Virus record (IMG/VR): IMGVR_UViG_3300047994_000087
Span: 1-64,000 of that record
Strand: one strand, 5' to 3'
Length of the DNA stretch: 64,000 nt
DNA from: a virus
The notes below the pieces were generated by a model. The model searched no databases. It saw only the letters and a list, made by a program, of their open reading frames with translations, and had not been told where the DNA came from. Shown piece by piece: positions 1-9,563 of this stretch. A program made the translations under genes and the position numbers. Within the stretch, counting starts at the first letter, position 1, and each line of letters begins with the position of its first letter.

Positions 1-1
1 C

Positions 2-424
2 CATGAAGTGAGATTTCTTGCTGCGCAGACTAAGGACTCTGACAAGAGAAAGGCTGATACAGCTAACAAGCCTAATGACTTTCTCTTTGATGGTGACAAT
101 ATCAAAGGTGGAAGACTTCTAGTTCTGTGCGAAGGCGCATGGGATGCGATCAAGATCAACTCCGCGATGATTCCCGGAGTGTCGGCCACGGCATTGTACG
201 GAAAAGTGCTGATGCCAAAACAAATGACTAAGCTAATTGAAGTGTCTCAGGGCTATGACAAAGTGGCTATTGGTCTGGATAAAGACGCCTATGTAGATTC
301 ATTGAAGTTGCGTGATCGACTGCAATGGTATGTGCCTTCAGTGACTATAGCAACTCCAAATGACAAAGACTGGGGAGTCATGAAGCAATCAGACATAAAG
401 AAGGACTTGGTGGCCGTGTGTTAG
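2..424 (+). CDS. Toprim-domain primase C-terminal part (5' truncated)
   Basis: The frame is open to the left edge of the window, so the gene starts outside it. A GTG at 8 is only an internal codon. The visible part carries a Toprim fold: a beta strand ending in the catalytic glutamate (LLVLCEGAWDAI) and, about 50 residues later, the D-x-D motif (IGLDKDAYVDS). Toprim domains bind metal in DnaG-type primases and T7-like primase-helicases, and the polymerase gene follows directly with a 7-base overlap, so a priming role at the fork is inferred. No helicase motif is visible in the part shown, so it could be a primase alone or the end of a primase-helicase. Confidence 0.75.
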   Translation, partial: HEVRFLAAQTKDSDKRKADTANKPNDFLFDGDNIKGGRLLVLCEGAWDAIKINSAMIPGVSATALYGKVLMPKQMTKLIEVSQGYDKVAIGLDKDAYVDSLKLRDRLQWYVPSVTIATPNDKDWGVMKQSDIKKDLVAVC

Positions 425-2898
425 ACGCAATAGAAGAGAGTAATGAAAAGGAAGTGAAGGCTAAGAAGCCTAGAACCAAACGCGCTTCTGCAAAGCCTAA
501 AGAACCTAAGTTGACTGATGATGACTTGCGCCGTTTGCAATGCGAAGCATGCCCCTTTCTGTGTTACAAAACACAAGATGATGACACATCCAATGATGCA
601 CTAGACATCCTCATTGTCTCAGAAAACTACATGCGTCCAATGACGTATGTGTTTGATCAGCATGACGTAAGGGTGAAGCAAACACATTTAATTGAGTGCC
701 TTCCGTATGGCGAGAAAATACCCAAGAAGGACCTGGACAAAGGCAGCACATGCTGCATGGGCAGAAAGCTATCCCTGATAGAAGCACACAAACCCAAGCT
801 GGTTCTGAGCGTTGGCTATGACTGCTACAAACATCTAGAGAAAGGATTAGGCAATACCCCGAGTGGTGTGAGCGACTTTATTTTGATGCCATCGTCCTAT
901 AACGGTCATCTCTTTTGGCACTACTGCATACCTGAGAAAGGGGCTCTTCTGTACGCGCAGGAAAGTGTCAGCACGGTTATAGACGCCCTGGATAAGGTGC
1001 CTTCAGTAGAAGAAGGGAATGATGGCGGCATTGAGTATGTAGTCCTGAGTGAAGACATTGATCCAGCCTTCGATTGGTTCGAGCAACAAGAGATAGTCAC
1101 GTTCGACATAGAAACTACAGGGTTGAATCCTTTTCAGAAGAACGATGCGGGCATAGACCCAACGATCCTTAGTATAGCTATAGGCACAAAAGATCGTGTG
1201 TTTGCTTTCCCCTTGTTCCATCCGCAAACACCGGAATCTTTTGATTCATACAAAGTACTTGAGCGATTATGGGACCTTGCCACAAAGGTTCCTATGATTG
1301 CCCATAACACCCAGTTCGAACTTGACTGGATTGGCAGCATACTTCCTGACTTTGAAATGCTGGGGGTATTCCACGACACTATGGCACAGGTCTATCTGCT
1401 GACTCCGCCCAAAATGCCAAAGTCTCTGGATGCATGCGTGCGCCGCAACTTTGGCTTTGGACTGAAGATAATTTCTGGCATAGACGTAACTAATTTATAC
1501 AACACCCCTCTTGAGCAGGTGTTGGCTTACAACGCCCTAGACGTGAAATATACCCATAAGCTGTATGAAATGCAAGAGGCTCAGCTAGTACTGGAAATGC
1601 TTTGGGACCTATACATATCTCTTCAGCTTCCCTTCATACCAGCCGTCACCAGAATGCGCCGAAAAGGACTACTGGTAGACCAAGAGTTTGCAAAGAAGGT
1701 TGGAGAAGACCTACAGGCACAATACACAGCAGCGGAAGAATCCCTGTTCAACATTCCTGAGGTGGCGAAGTTTATCAAGGATAAGGGCAGCTTCAACCTA
1801 GACTCGACTACTCAGATGCGCGAACTCATGTACAACTATGTGGGAGTACCAACTACACAGACAAGCTTTGACGAAAAAAATCTAGCTAAGATGAAGCATC
1901 CTGTGGCTAAGGCTATAGTTGCGGTACGTAAGATTAACAAGCTTCACTCTACATACATCTTGCCTTATAACAAGGCGGAGGAAGGAGGAGGCCGTGACCT
2001 ATGCGAAGACGGTCTTATCCACAGCTCCATAAGTACGATCAGGACGGTTACAGGGCGGCTGAGCACGTCGCCAAACATTCAGAACTTCCCATCCCGTGGT
2101 GGCAAGAAGAAGTATCGCAGCATAATCAAGGCTCCTCCTGGTCATACCATGGTGGAGATTGATAAATCTCAAATTGAGTACCGCTGCATAGCGTCTATAT
2201 CTGGGGACAAAGAGATGGTACATGCCATCAATAATGGCTTGGATGTTCACATGTATTGGGCAAAACGACTGTCAGAAGAGTTCAAGTATCTGGTGAAGGA
2301 CAGGGATGATCCAAAGCAGATGGACGATTTTAGAAGTGCTGTTAAGAACCAGTGGACATTCCCTCTATGCTATGGCAGCTTGCCCTATAACGTCGCAGGT
2401 AATCTGAAGCTGAAACAGAAGGACAAGAACAGACTTATTGAAATTGTTGAAGATGAATTCTGGAGTCACCATACGGGAGTTAAGCAGTGGCACCAAGACC
2501 TTGAGACATTCCTTAAAGAACATGGATACATTACCTCTGTGTTCGGAAGACGGTTCAGACCACCTCTCAATTTCAACGAAATGATCAATTATGGCATCCA
2601 GAGCGCTGCCCACGATATGGTTGCCGCAGAGTTTACGAGGTTAGCCAGAATGTCATATGAGTTGGACGAGCCCGCACTTTGTCCCATAAACGAGATTCAC
2701 GACGCGCTAGTGTTTGTCATTCCTGAGGAAAAGTTCGACGACCTCATTCCTGTAATCATTGAAGTCATGGTTGATGTACGTAAATACGATTGGGTAAAGG
2801 TTCCAATTGATGTTGAAGTTTCCGTGGGGCCAGCTATGGGATCTTTAGTGAAGTCAGGAACATTCAGCAGCGCAGAGTGGGAGTTTGTTTTGTCATGA
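418..2898 (+). CDS. Family A DNA polymerase with N-terminal UDG-like Fe-S domain
   Basis: Replicative polymerase of 826 aa. Residues about 40-190 resemble a family 4 uracil-DNA glycosylase: CEAC at 42-45, Cys94 in ECLPYG and Cys112/113 could hold a 4Fe-4S cluster, but the catalytic GEAPG-like loop is replaced by VSENY. The 3'-5' exonuclease has DIETTG (about 230), AHNTQFELD (about 295) and YNALDVKYTH (about 371). The polymerase core has motif A EIDKSQIEYR (about 580), motif B KNQWTFPLCYG (about 643) and motif C EIHDAL (about 760), where the usual HDE is HDA. Similar UDG-polymerase fusions are known in SPO1-like phages. The start is GTG, inside the end of the primase-like gene; no in-frame ATG lies nearby. 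Confidence 0.95.
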   Translation: MLDAIEESNEKEVKAKKPRTKRASAKPKEPKLTDDDLRRLQCEACPFLCYKTQDDDTSNDALDILIVSENYMRPMTYVFDQHDVRVKQTHLIECLPYGEKIPKKDLDKGSTCCMGRKLSLIEAHKPKLVLSVGYDCYKHLEKGLGNTPSGVSDFILMPSSYNGHLFWHYCIPEKGALLYAQESVSTVIDALDKVPSVEEGNDGGIEYVVLSEDIDPAFDWFEQQEIVTFDIETTGLNPFQKNDAGIDPTILSIAIGTKDRVFAFPLFHPQTPESFDSYKVLERLWDLATKVPMIAHNTQFELDWIGSILPDFEMLGVFHDTMAQVYLLTPPKMPKSLDACVRRNFGFGLKIISGIDVTNLYNTPLEQVLAYNALDVKYTHKLYEMQEAQLVLEMLWDLYISLQLPFIPAVTRMRRKGLLVDQEFAKKVGEDLQAQYTAAEESLFNIPEVAKFIKDKGSFNLDSTTQMRELMYNYVGVPTTQTSFDEKNLAKMKHPVAKAIVAVRKINKLHSTYILPYNKAEEGGGRDLCEDGLIHSSISTIRTVTGRLSTSPNIQNFPSRGGKKKYRSIIKAPPGHTMVEIDKSQIEYRCIASISGDKEMVHAINNGLDVHMYWAKRLSEEFKYLVKDRDDPKQMDDFRSAVKNQWTFPLCYGSLPYNVAGNLKLKQKDKNRLIEIVEDEFWSHHTGVKQWHQDLETFLKEHGYITSVFGRRFRPPLNFNEMINYGIQSAAHDMVAAEFTRLARMSYELDEPALCPINEIHDALVFVIPEEKFDDLIPVIIEVMVDVRKYDWVKVPIDVEVSVGPAMGSLVKSGTFSSAEWEFVLS

Positions 2899-2922
2899 CT
2901 AACCCCTCGTGGAGAAAGAAAA

Positions 2923-3177
2923 ATGGCATGGAATAAAAAACACCATGGACAATGCTGCGGGGACTGCAACAAATTACACACTCTTCCACAGGATGAGGAA
3001 TCCGCTAAATTCTACTCCATTCTGATTCAGCACCTACCATGTTTAAAGAGTCCAGGAGTCAGAAAGAAGTGTCAGCGTAAAGCAGACATCATTGCTGCAT
3101 GCAAGTGGGCCATTGAAGTTCTGGAGGCAGCGGATCAACCATCTAATGACTCAGATATGCAATCATTGACAGCATAA
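2923..3177 (+). CDS. Small Cys-rich hypothetical protein
   Basis: An 84-aa product with no recognised family. It has several cysteines (CCGDC near the N-terminus, then single Cys at about 40, 50 and 61), which might bind a metal, but the spacing fits no named finger. The ATG is preceded by GGAGAAAGAAAA, almost the same leader as that of the ssDNA-binding gene at 3699, which supports real translation. It lies 24 bases after the polymerase and is probably in the same operon. Function unknown. Confidence 0.7.
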   Translation: MAWNKKHHGQCCGDCNKLHTLPQDEESAKFYSILIQHLPCLKSPGVRKKCQRKADIIAACKWAIEVLEAADQPSNDSDMQSLTA

Positions 3178-3212
3178 ACGCACTCACGCTATTATTAAGG
3201 AGTAAGGAATAA

Positions 3213-3647
3213 ATGTCCTTTGACCAAACAAAATACGATTATTTTAAAGCCTTCCTCGACATCGACAAAGACAATATGCCAGTCGACGAAGCAAGCCGTA
3301 AACAGCCCGTATTAAGACAGGAGGTAGGAGAGTTCCAGGCCGCAGCCCATAAGAAAATGGAAGAATCTGCTGCCCTGATCAAACCACTTAAAGCTGCACT
3401 AAATCTTAGCTACAGAGACAATCTTACAACACGTGGTGAGAAGTTCACTGAGTCCAAAATTGAGTCCTTGGTTGAATCTGATCCAGGTTTGGCTGCGGCT
3501 GTACAAGATGCTATCGACACTAAAAATGAATACGAAAGATGGGAAATTTTATACAGTCAGTACGAGTCGAGAGAGCGAACAATAGCTAATAACACTCGAC
3601 TTGTAGAAGGTGCATTCATTGAATACAACCGCGCTGCTGGTCCTTAG
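3213..3647 (+). CDS. Hypothetical protein, helical, between polymerase and SSB
   Basis: A 144-aa acidic, lysine- and glutamate-rich protein predicted to be mostly helical from its spacing of hydrophobic residues; there is no membrane segment and no recognised domain. The ATG follows AAGGAATAA. Its place just before a gp32-like SSB and RecA, and its size, are compatible with a recombination mediator of the UvsY kind, but no sequence signature supports that, so it stays a positional guess. Confidence 0.7.
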   Translation: MSFDQTKYDYFKAFLDIDKDNMPVDEASRKQPVLRQEVGEFQAAAHKKMEESAALIKPLKAALNLSYRDNLTTRGEKFTESKIESLVESDPGLAAAVQDAIDTKNEYERWEILYSQYESRERTIANNTRLVEGAFIEYNRAAGP

Positions 3648-3698
3648 AAATAATACAAACTGATAAATGTTAAAACAAATAACTGGAGAAAGAAAATA

Positions 3699-4697
3699 AT
3701 GAGTCTGAAGAGTAAGTACGGGATGATAAGCGGCACCAGCAAAGAGAAGTATGAGGCCAACGATCCTGAAAATAGAAAGAGCAACAAACACACATACCTC
3801 AGAAGTGACATCACTCTCTATAAGCCGCCCGAAGACAAGAAAGACGACACTAGAGTGCGCTTTATAGCTAATCCCGTCAAGGAGTATATCTTTGACGAAA
3901 TACGAGTGCATTTCCTAAGCACTCCTCCATTTGAATCTTTTGTCTGTCCTAAGTGGGCATTCTATTCAGAATATGAACTAGAAGGAGCTGCTGCTCATTG
4001 CCCTCTGTGCAATAAAGCAGACGATATCTATAAGAAGAAAAGAGAGTTGAGCAAGGAAGACTTTGACACGGAGAAGCAATTCAAAGACGCTGGACAGAAG
4101 CTTTCTAAGGAAGCTGGTGAATACAAAGCTACTACCTTGAGCCTTGCATATATTGTAGACCGAGCCAACCCTGATAAGGGCGTGCAGATCTGGGCTATTT
4201 CAGGCACCAAGACACCAGAGCGTTTCCGACTCCTGCATAAGGATTCTGAAAATGCCGGTGGCATCATCAACTTCGAAGATCCAGACGATGGTTATGACGT
4301 GTTTTTCAATCGTGTAAGCAACGATAATGGAACAGGATTCCCTGGTTACACGATCATCAAACTAGCCACTAAGTCTACTCCTCTGTCAGAGAGTGAGAAA
4401 GAGGCAGTAGCTTGGTGGGAATACGTCAAGGCCCATCCTACAAAGGAAATGCTTCGAGTGATGTCTGTCAAAGACATTGAGAAGAGAATGTACGGTGCTC
4501 CTGCGGATACCTCCTCGGATGAAGACGACTCTGACGATGACGACGAAGAAGAGACTGATGACGACACCCCGGTCAAAGAAGTGGAGAAAGAGTCAGCCCC
4601 TAAAACTGAGAAGGCTGCTGAGTCACCTGCTAAACCACAGAACGAAAGGTTGGCTGCTCTGAAAGCAAAACAAGAAGCCCGCAAGGCAGCTAGCTAG
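3699..4697 (+). CDS. gp32-like single-stranded DNA-binding protein
   Basis: A 332-aa protein resembling T4 gp32 in plan: a short basic N-terminus, a core with a zinc-type cluster (Cys about 83, then HCPLCNK at about 99-104), and a C-terminal acidic tract of Asp/Glu/Ser (about residues 271-292). gp32 family members coat single strands and use the acidic tail to contact replication and recombination proteins. Unusually, the acidic tract is followed by some 40 residues rich in Lys, Ala and Glu ending in KQEARKAAS, so it is not the extreme C-terminus. GGAG lies 10 bases before the ATG. recA follows within 30 bases, which fits a joint role in strand exchange. Confidence 0.85.
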   Translation: MSLKSKYGMISGTSKEKYEANDPENRKSNKHTYLRSDITLYKPPEDKKDDTRVRFIANPVKEYIFDEIRVHFLSTPPFESFVCPKWAFYSEYELEGAAAHCPLCNKADDIYKKKRELSKEDFDTEKQFKDAGQKLSKEAGEYKATTLSLAYIVDRANPDKGVQIWAISGTKTPERFRLLHKDSENAGGIINFEDPDDGYDVFFNRVSNDNGTGFPGYTIIKLATKSTPLSESEKEAVAWWEYVKAHPTKEMLRVMSVKDIEKRMYGAPADTSSDEDDSDDDDEEETDDDTPVKEVEKESAPKTEKAAESPAKPQNERLAALKAKQEARKAAS

Positions 4698-4726
4698 TCG
4701 CCCTTTTATAACCATAGGTGTTCAAC

Positions 4727-5761
4727 ATGTCCGACAAACAGAAACCCGCTGCCAAAACTATAGGCAGCGGGGAAAGTGCCGACCGTGATAAAGCGCTCAG
4801 CAGTGCTCTTGACGCAATCAAGAAACAGTTTGGAGAAGGTTCCATTATGAAGCTAGGCGATACTCGCCATGCTGAGATGGAAGTTATACCTACTGGGGCA
4901 CTCACGCTGGACTTGGCCCTAGGAGTTGGAGGTCTGCCAAAGGGAAGAATCATAGAGATCTATGGCCCTGAGTCTTCTGGTAAAACAACTCTGGCTCAAC
5001 ATGTCGCCGCCCACGTTCAGAAGAAAGGCGGAGTAGCTGCTATTGTTGATGCTGAGCACGCTATGGACCCTGTGTATGCTCGTGCGCTTGGAGTGAATGT
5101 AGATGAACTACTGATCTCCCAGCCTGACACCGGAGAACAAGCCCTTGAGATTGTGGAACAGTTGGTACGGAGTGGTGCTGTTGACCTGGTTATTCTTGAC
5201 TCAGTGGCCGCTCTGGTGCCTAAGGCTGAGATAGAAGGAGAGATGGGTGACAGTCTACCAGGCCTACAGGCAAGGCTCATGTCACAGGCGCTCAGGAAGC
5301 TTACAGGCATTGTAAGTAAAACCAATACTATGGTAATTTTCATCAACCAGCTGCGCCAAAAGATTGGTGTTGTTTATGGCAATCCTGAAGTGACCACTGG
5401 CGGCAACGCCCTTAAGTTTTATGCATCCATTCGCCTAGATATCAGGAAGATTGAGAGCCTTAAGAAGGATGGCCTGGACTATGGCAATCGTGTCAAGGTC
5501 AAAGTAGTTAAGAACAAAGTCGCACCACCATTTCGTATAGCTGAATTTGACATTATTTACGGCAAAGGCATCAACTCCATAGGCTGCTTAATTGATGTGG
5601 CCGCAGAGAAGGAAATCATCAAGAAATCTGGGACTTGGTTCAGCTATAAAGAAGAAAAGATGGGACAAGGAAGGGACCAGGCAAAGACTTATTTAGAAGG
5701 TACCCCAGACACTTTAGCTGCTATAGAGAAAGCCGTTAGAGCTGCCATAGAGACCGATTAA
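4727..5761 (+). CDS. recA: RecA recombinase, bacterial type
   Basis: A 344-aa RecA. It shows Walker [10 protein letters not shown] (about 80-88), the VDAEHAMDP segment, Walker [13 protein letters not shown], the L1/L2 region with [17 protein letters not shown], and [10 protein letters not shown]. The sequence looks like a standard bacterial RecA over its full core, not like T4 UvsX, which suggests capture from a bacterium. ATG 4727 (MSDKQKPA) is preferred over the upstream in-frame GTG at 4718 because AGG stands 8 bases before it. A hairpin overlaps the stop codon. It likely drives strand exchange with the adjacent SSB and SbcCD-like pair. Confidence 0.95.
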   Translation: MSDKQKPAAKTIGSGESADRDKALSSALDAIKKQFGEGSIMKLGDTRHAEMEVIPTGALTLDLALGVGGLPKGRIIEIYGPESSGKTTLAQHVAAHVQKKGGVAAIVDAEHAMDPVYARALGVNVDELLISQPDTGEQALEIVEQLVRSGAVDLVILDSVAALVPKAEIEGEMGDSLPGLQARLMSQALRKLTGIVSKTNTMVIFINQLRQKIGVVYGNPEVTTGGNALKFYASIRLDIRKIESLKKDGLDYGNRVKVKVVKNKVAPPFRIAEFDIIYGKGINSIGCLIDVAAEKEIIKKSGTWFSYKEEKMGQGRDQAKTYLEGTPDTLAAIEKAVRAAIETD

Positions 5762-5779
5762 TAAACGGTCAGGGTTTTT
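5752..5779 (+). terminator. Intrinsic terminator overlapping the recA stop
   Basis: Inverted repeat GACCG (5752-5756) and CGGTC (5766-5770) around an AT-rich loop that contains the recA stop codon, followed by AGGG and five T residues (5775-5779). The stem is only 5 bp, so it may only attenuate transcription into the SbcD-like gene, whose own strong AGGAGGG ribosome-binding site lies downstream. Confidence 0.5.
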
Positions 5780-5811
5780 GCTAGTTGACTAAAACTTTAG
5801 GAGGGCTGAGT

Positions 5812-6798
5812 ATGAAAGTACTCATCGTCAGTGACCTACACTTCAGCAGTCGGTCTCAAGATGAATATTTCTTTGACTTGTTTGACAAGGTGGACATGTT
5901 GATAGACGAACACAAGATTGATGCGGTGTTCGTGCTAGGGGATCTTACAACAGCGAAGGATAACCACAGCAGCAAGCTTGTAAATAGAGTGACCGAAGGA
6001 TTGGTCCAATGGTCAAAGAAGGTGCCTGTAAAAGTGCTTATGGGTAATCATGACCTTCAGACTGCTGGCAACCCGTTCTTTATGTATGTAGGACTATACC
6101 CACGCATAGAGTTCATAGCTACGCCCAAAGTAGATGATGACTTTCTGTTTCTGCCGTTCTCTAAAGATTTAGATGCAGACCTAGATACTTATGACGTTAC
6201 CGGCAAAATAGTGTTTGCACACGTTAGTGTCGAAGGGTCCGTCTATGAGAGTGGAGTGAAGGCGGAGGGAGGAATTGATCCTGCCAGATTCGACAAAGCT
6301 AAGATTGCGTTCTCTGGGGACATACACAGTCCTCAGGAAGTAGGCAGCGTGATCTACGTTGGTTGTCCATACAACATTCGTATGAATGACGTGTTTCAGG
6401 GTAACTGCGTTATTCTTGACACCAAGACTCTTGAGTGGAAGAGAATCCCTATGGACTTCCCCAAAAGACGCACCCTAAACATTAGTTCAGTTGCAAACTT
6501 AAAGGTGCAGCTAGAAGACCTTCGCCCACGCGACCAGGTAAAAATACGCTTACACCTGGATCAGCAAAACATGGGGCTTTGGCGACAGATCAAGGATGAG
6601 TCCATGTCTTTACTGAAAGAGTCAGGCATTGTCCTCAGTGCGTTTGAGACCCCAAGGGATAAGCTGGCCCCAGTTGCCCTTAGTAAGACTTCTGAGGTTC
6701 GGTTCTCGGACTATGACAGTTACACCGCTGCTCAATCAATTAGCCCAGAACTTAAACAGGTAGGGGCCGAGATAATTGCAGAGGTGAGCGCCCGATGA
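5812..6798 (+). CDS. SbcD/Mre11/gp47-like nuclease subunit
   Basis: A 328-aa calcineurin-fold phosphoesterase. Metal-binding motifs are in order: SDLH (residues 7-10), LGDLTT (about 43), GNHD (about 78-81), FAHVSV (about 138) and SGDIHSP (about 168). This is the layout of SbcD/Mre11 and T4 gp47, the nuclease half of a DNA-end processing complex. The ATG at 5812 sits 6 bases after AGGAGGG and gives MKVLIVSDLH; an in-frame TTG at 5785 is unlikely. The stop overlaps the SbcC-like start by 4 bases, so the two subunits are translationally coupled. Confidence 0.9.
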   Translation: MKVLIVSDLHFSSRSQDEYFFDLFDKVDMLIDEHKIDAVFVLGDLTTAKDNHSSKLVNRVTEGLVQWSKKVPVKVLMGNHDLQTAGNPFFMYVGLYPRIEFIATPKVDDDFLFLPFSKDLDADLDTYDVTGKIVFAHVSVEGSVYESGVKAEGGIDPARFDKAKIAFSGDIHSPQEVGSVIYVGCPYNIRMNDVFQGNCVILDTKTLEWKRIPMDFPKRRTLNISSVANLKVQLEDLRPRDQVKIRLHLDQQNMGLWRQIKDESMSLLKESGIVLSAFETPRDKLAPVALSKTSEVRFSDYDSYTAAQSISPELKQVGAEIIAEVSAR

Positions 6799-8600
6799 AT
6801 ATTGTCAAAGTTGAGGCCAGTAACTTTCGTTGCTTTGGTCCTTCATTCTCCACAGACATGCCAACTACAAGAGGGTTACACCTGGTTACCGGAAGGAACC
6901 TGGAGACCCCTGCCTTAGGGGCTAATGGCACGGGTAAGAGTTCGACATTTGCCGCCATATGCTGGGCTTTGTTTAAGAAGACCGCCACCGGTCAAGATTC
7001 AGGCTCCTTGCTTCGAAGAGGAGCTAAGAAAGGGTATTCCGTCACTCTACATATAGTTGATGACGACGGACAGGCAAGGGTCCTGACTAGAACGTGGAAC
7101 CCTATAAGCCTCAAGTTGGATAATCGAGAAATTGCTGAGTATGAACTAACTGATTGGTTAGGACTTACCTATGAGCAATTCCTATATAGTGTTTACTTTC
7201 CTCAGTCTGGAGTAAGCTTTATTGATTTGACTCCAATGAAGAAACTGGCCTTCCTGTCACAGTTATTCAATCTGGACAAATGGGTTTCTTATAGTGAATT
7301 GGCTAAGGAAAAAATTTCAGGTTCCAAGCTAGAGTTGTCTAAGGCGCAGCAATCTAAAACTTTGTTCTTGGCTGAGATTGAGCGAGTACAGCAGCTAATA
7401 GTGTCGACATCGCAGGCATGTGAACAATGGAAAACAGACTACGAAGAAAAGCTTGCGGGCATCAAGATTTCACGAGATAAAGTGAAAGACACTCTGTTAC
7501 AGGTACCTTCCAAGGGCGATCTTCAGGAGCAGCTAAAAGAGATAGAAGAAACAAAAGCAGCCTTTGAGCTAGACAAGAAACGGATACAGGGTCAATTGAA
7601 CGAGCTGTCGGCAAATGAGGGAGTTGTTAAACACAAACTTCAGTCAACAACTGCTAAGTTAGAGAGTATTGCCCAAAAGGAAAACACAGAATGCCCTGCC
7701 TGCTTACAAGTAGTCGGCAAGGCGCATGTAGAGTCTATTTCAGATGGATTGTTTGCAGAGGCAGAACAGCTTGAAGAAGAGCTGGTGAGCGTAGTCAAAG
7801 ACAAACTCGCAATCAAGCTCTCGATTGAAGAGCTGGAAGAGTCTATAAACGATGCTCTTCAATTATCTAGGGACGTATCTAAAGAGCTTTCACAAATAGA
7901 AGCACTAATCAGAATAGAAGACGGCAAAATAAACCAGATCAAGTTTTTCGACGAGCAGCTTGCTAAGACGGAGAAGGAAATCAATCCACACAGTTCTCAG
8001 TTGGATGATTTGCTTAAACGTAACGCTAGTCATGCATCAGACACCAAAACTTTTGATGACGAAATTTTAAGAGTGGAGACCAAGATATCTCAATATGAAT
8101 TTTGGCAGAAGCACTTCCCTCAAGTGCGACTGTCAATATTGGAAGAAGTCACACAGGAGCTAGAGATCCACTTCAATCAAAGCTTTTGCACCATGGGTCT
8201 TTTGGACTGGTCGGTCGAGATTTCCACAGAGAAAGAGCTTAAATCTGGCGCCACAAAAAACGAGCTTACTGTAAAATTGTACAAAGATGGAGTCGACATT
8301 GATATTGACTCACTATCTGGTGGAGAGAAACAACGTCTTCGCGTCTGCACCAACATAGGCATCTCTGATCTGATCAAGGCAAGATGTGGCGTTACCTGTG
8401 ATCTTTTGATGATTGACGAGCCCTGCGCAAGCTTATCACAAGAAGGTATTGATAATTTACTGGGCATGCTGACGGCCCTTGGGGAAACTCAAACAATAAT
8501 GTTGGCTGAACACAGGGTCATGGACTCTGCAAAATTTGATTCAATTTTCACGCTGGTCAAAGGAGTTGATGCAACATCAGTAATGGAAAGAACAGCATGA
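6795..8600 (+). CDS. SbcC/Rad50/gp46-like ATPase subunit
   Basis: A 601-aa SMC-like ATPase: Walker A GANGTGKSS (about 43-51), a long Glu/Lys-rich coiled coil broken at about 300 by the zinc-hook CPACL, the return coil, the ABC signature SLSGGEKQR (about 505) and Walker B LLMIDEPCASLS (about 538), then a switch histidine in MLAEHR. This is the partner of the upstream SbcD-like subunit and matches T4 gp46 in size. Together they would open DNA ends for RecA loading. The start ATG overlaps the previous stop (ATGA). Confidence 0.92.
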   Translation: MNIVKVEASNFRCFGPSFSTDMPTTRGLHLVTGRNLETPALGANGTGKSSTFAAICWALFKKTATGQDSGSLLRRGAKKGYSVTLHIVDDDGQARVLTRTWNPISLKLDNREIAEYELTDWLGLTYEQFLYSVYFPQSGVSFIDLTPMKKLAFLSQLFNLDKWVSYSELAKEKISGSKLELSKAQQSKTLFLAEIERVQQLIVSTSQACEQWKTDYEEKLAGIKISRDKVKDTLLQVPSKGDLQEQLKEIEETKAAFELDKKRIQGQLNELSANEGVVKHKLQSTTAKLESIAQKENTECPACLQVVGKAHVESISDGLFAEAEQLEEELVSVVKDKLAIKLSIEELEESINDALQLSRDVSKELSQIEALIRIEDGKINQIKFFDEQLAKTEKEINPHSSQLDDLLKRNASHASDTKTFDDEILRVETKISQYEFWQKHFPQVRLSILEEVTQELEIHFNQSFCTMGLLDWSVEISTEKELKSGATKNELTVKLYKDGVDIDIDSLSGGEKQRLRVCTNIGISDLIKARCGVTCDLLMIDEPCASLSQEGIDNLLGMLTALGETQTIMLAEHRVMDSAKFDSIFTLVKGVDATSVMERTA

Positions 8601-8614
8601 GGGCAGAATAACGA

Positions 8615-8947
8615 ATGCGTATAGACAATATCCACTTTATTGAGTCAATGTTTAGACCAGAATATCGACACCGCATGCCTGTTCTTATCGCTGCGATTGT
8701 GGACAATAAAGAAGAAGAGACGGACGCCATAGTCAGCGAACATGTAAAAGACATTGCTGATCATCATTCCGTTACTCTCGACGTGGATATGCCATCGCTT
8801 AAATGGACAGTAACAAAACTTAGAAAGGCTCTTAGAAATAGAATAAAAGCTTTCAAAGTTGGGAATGGTGTTATTGTCGCACCGGAAGAAGAAATACAGG
8901 ACACCTACGTCGACACTGATGACGATGAGGTGCAGGACGAATATTAG
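8615..8947 (+). CDS. Hypothetical protein
   Basis: A 110-aa product with no recognised domain; the C-terminus is strongly acidic (TDDDEVQDEY). It begins 14 bases after the SbcC-like gene, with GAGG 12 bases before the ATG, so it probably belongs to the recombination operon. Confidence 0.65.
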   Translation: MRIDNIHFIESMFRPEYRHRMPVLIAAIVDNKEEETDAIVSEHVKDIADHHSVTLDVDMPSLKWTVTKLRKALRNRIKAFKVGNGVIVAPEEEIQDTYVDTDDDEVQDEY

Positions 8948-8996
8948 TCAAAAGTCAAGTTTGTTTTAATCACAGCAACGGGGGCTACTCACCTAC

Positions 8997-9563
8997 ATGG
9001 CAATACACATACCTAGATTTCCAGCACAGATGGCTAAGAACAGGCTGTATCATCACTTACGAGAAACATTTGAGAAAGATTGTATTGATGTCTGGAGCAT
9101 AGATGATCTAATTGATCTCTATGACAAAAAATCGTTGGATGCTGTAATCAATGAAGAATTTTTGGTAATTATGAGTGGGAAGTCCCATGTTCGTATTGCA
9201 TTCAGACAGGTCGGAACAGTGGCAAATCTAATAAGCAACAAAGCTTCTAAAGGTGTGTTCGAATTCCACGAGTTGCTGAGTAAAATGCCTAAGAGTCAGA
9301 AGGTATCTAGCTCCGACATGAAAGACTTTCTATCGTTCCTGATTGACTTTGGGCAGTTGCAGGAGTTTACTCTTCCTGGCTGCGCATTCACATATGTGAC
9401 CAAAGACTCTGATGACGAAGTTACATGGGAGAAGTCCAAGCTTATGTACTATTGGTCATCTAACATGGAGACACGATCTATACATCAAATGTCGACTGAT
9501 GATGGACTGGAAGAGCTGAGAGAAGCAGTTAGAGAAGACGAGAAAGACGGCCAGGCTGCTTAA
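8997..9563 (+). CDS. Hypothetical protein
   Basis: A 188-aa soluble, mildly acidic protein without a recognised family. It is the last plus-strand gene of the early block and ends by overlapping the convergent minus-strand ORF by 4 bases. The ribosome-binding site is weak (a GGGGG run 10 bases upstream). Coding-like amino-acid use throughout; function unknown. Confidence 0.65.
   Translation: MAIHIPRFPAQMAKNRLYHHLRETFEKDCIDVWSIDDLIDLYDKKSLDAVINEEFLVIMSGKSHVRIAFRQVGTVANLISNKASKGVFEFHELLSKMPKSQKVSSSDMKDFLSFLIDFGQLQEFTLPGCAFTYVTKDSDDEVTWEKSKLMYYWSSNMETRSIHQMSTDDGLEELREAVREDEKDGQAA

Noticed and set aside
4346-4684. Minus-strand Ser-rich ORF of 112 codons opposite the SSB gene
   Set aside because: It is the complement of the acidic Asp/Glu tract (GAC/GAA read backwards gives Ser/Phe) and has no ribosome-binding site.
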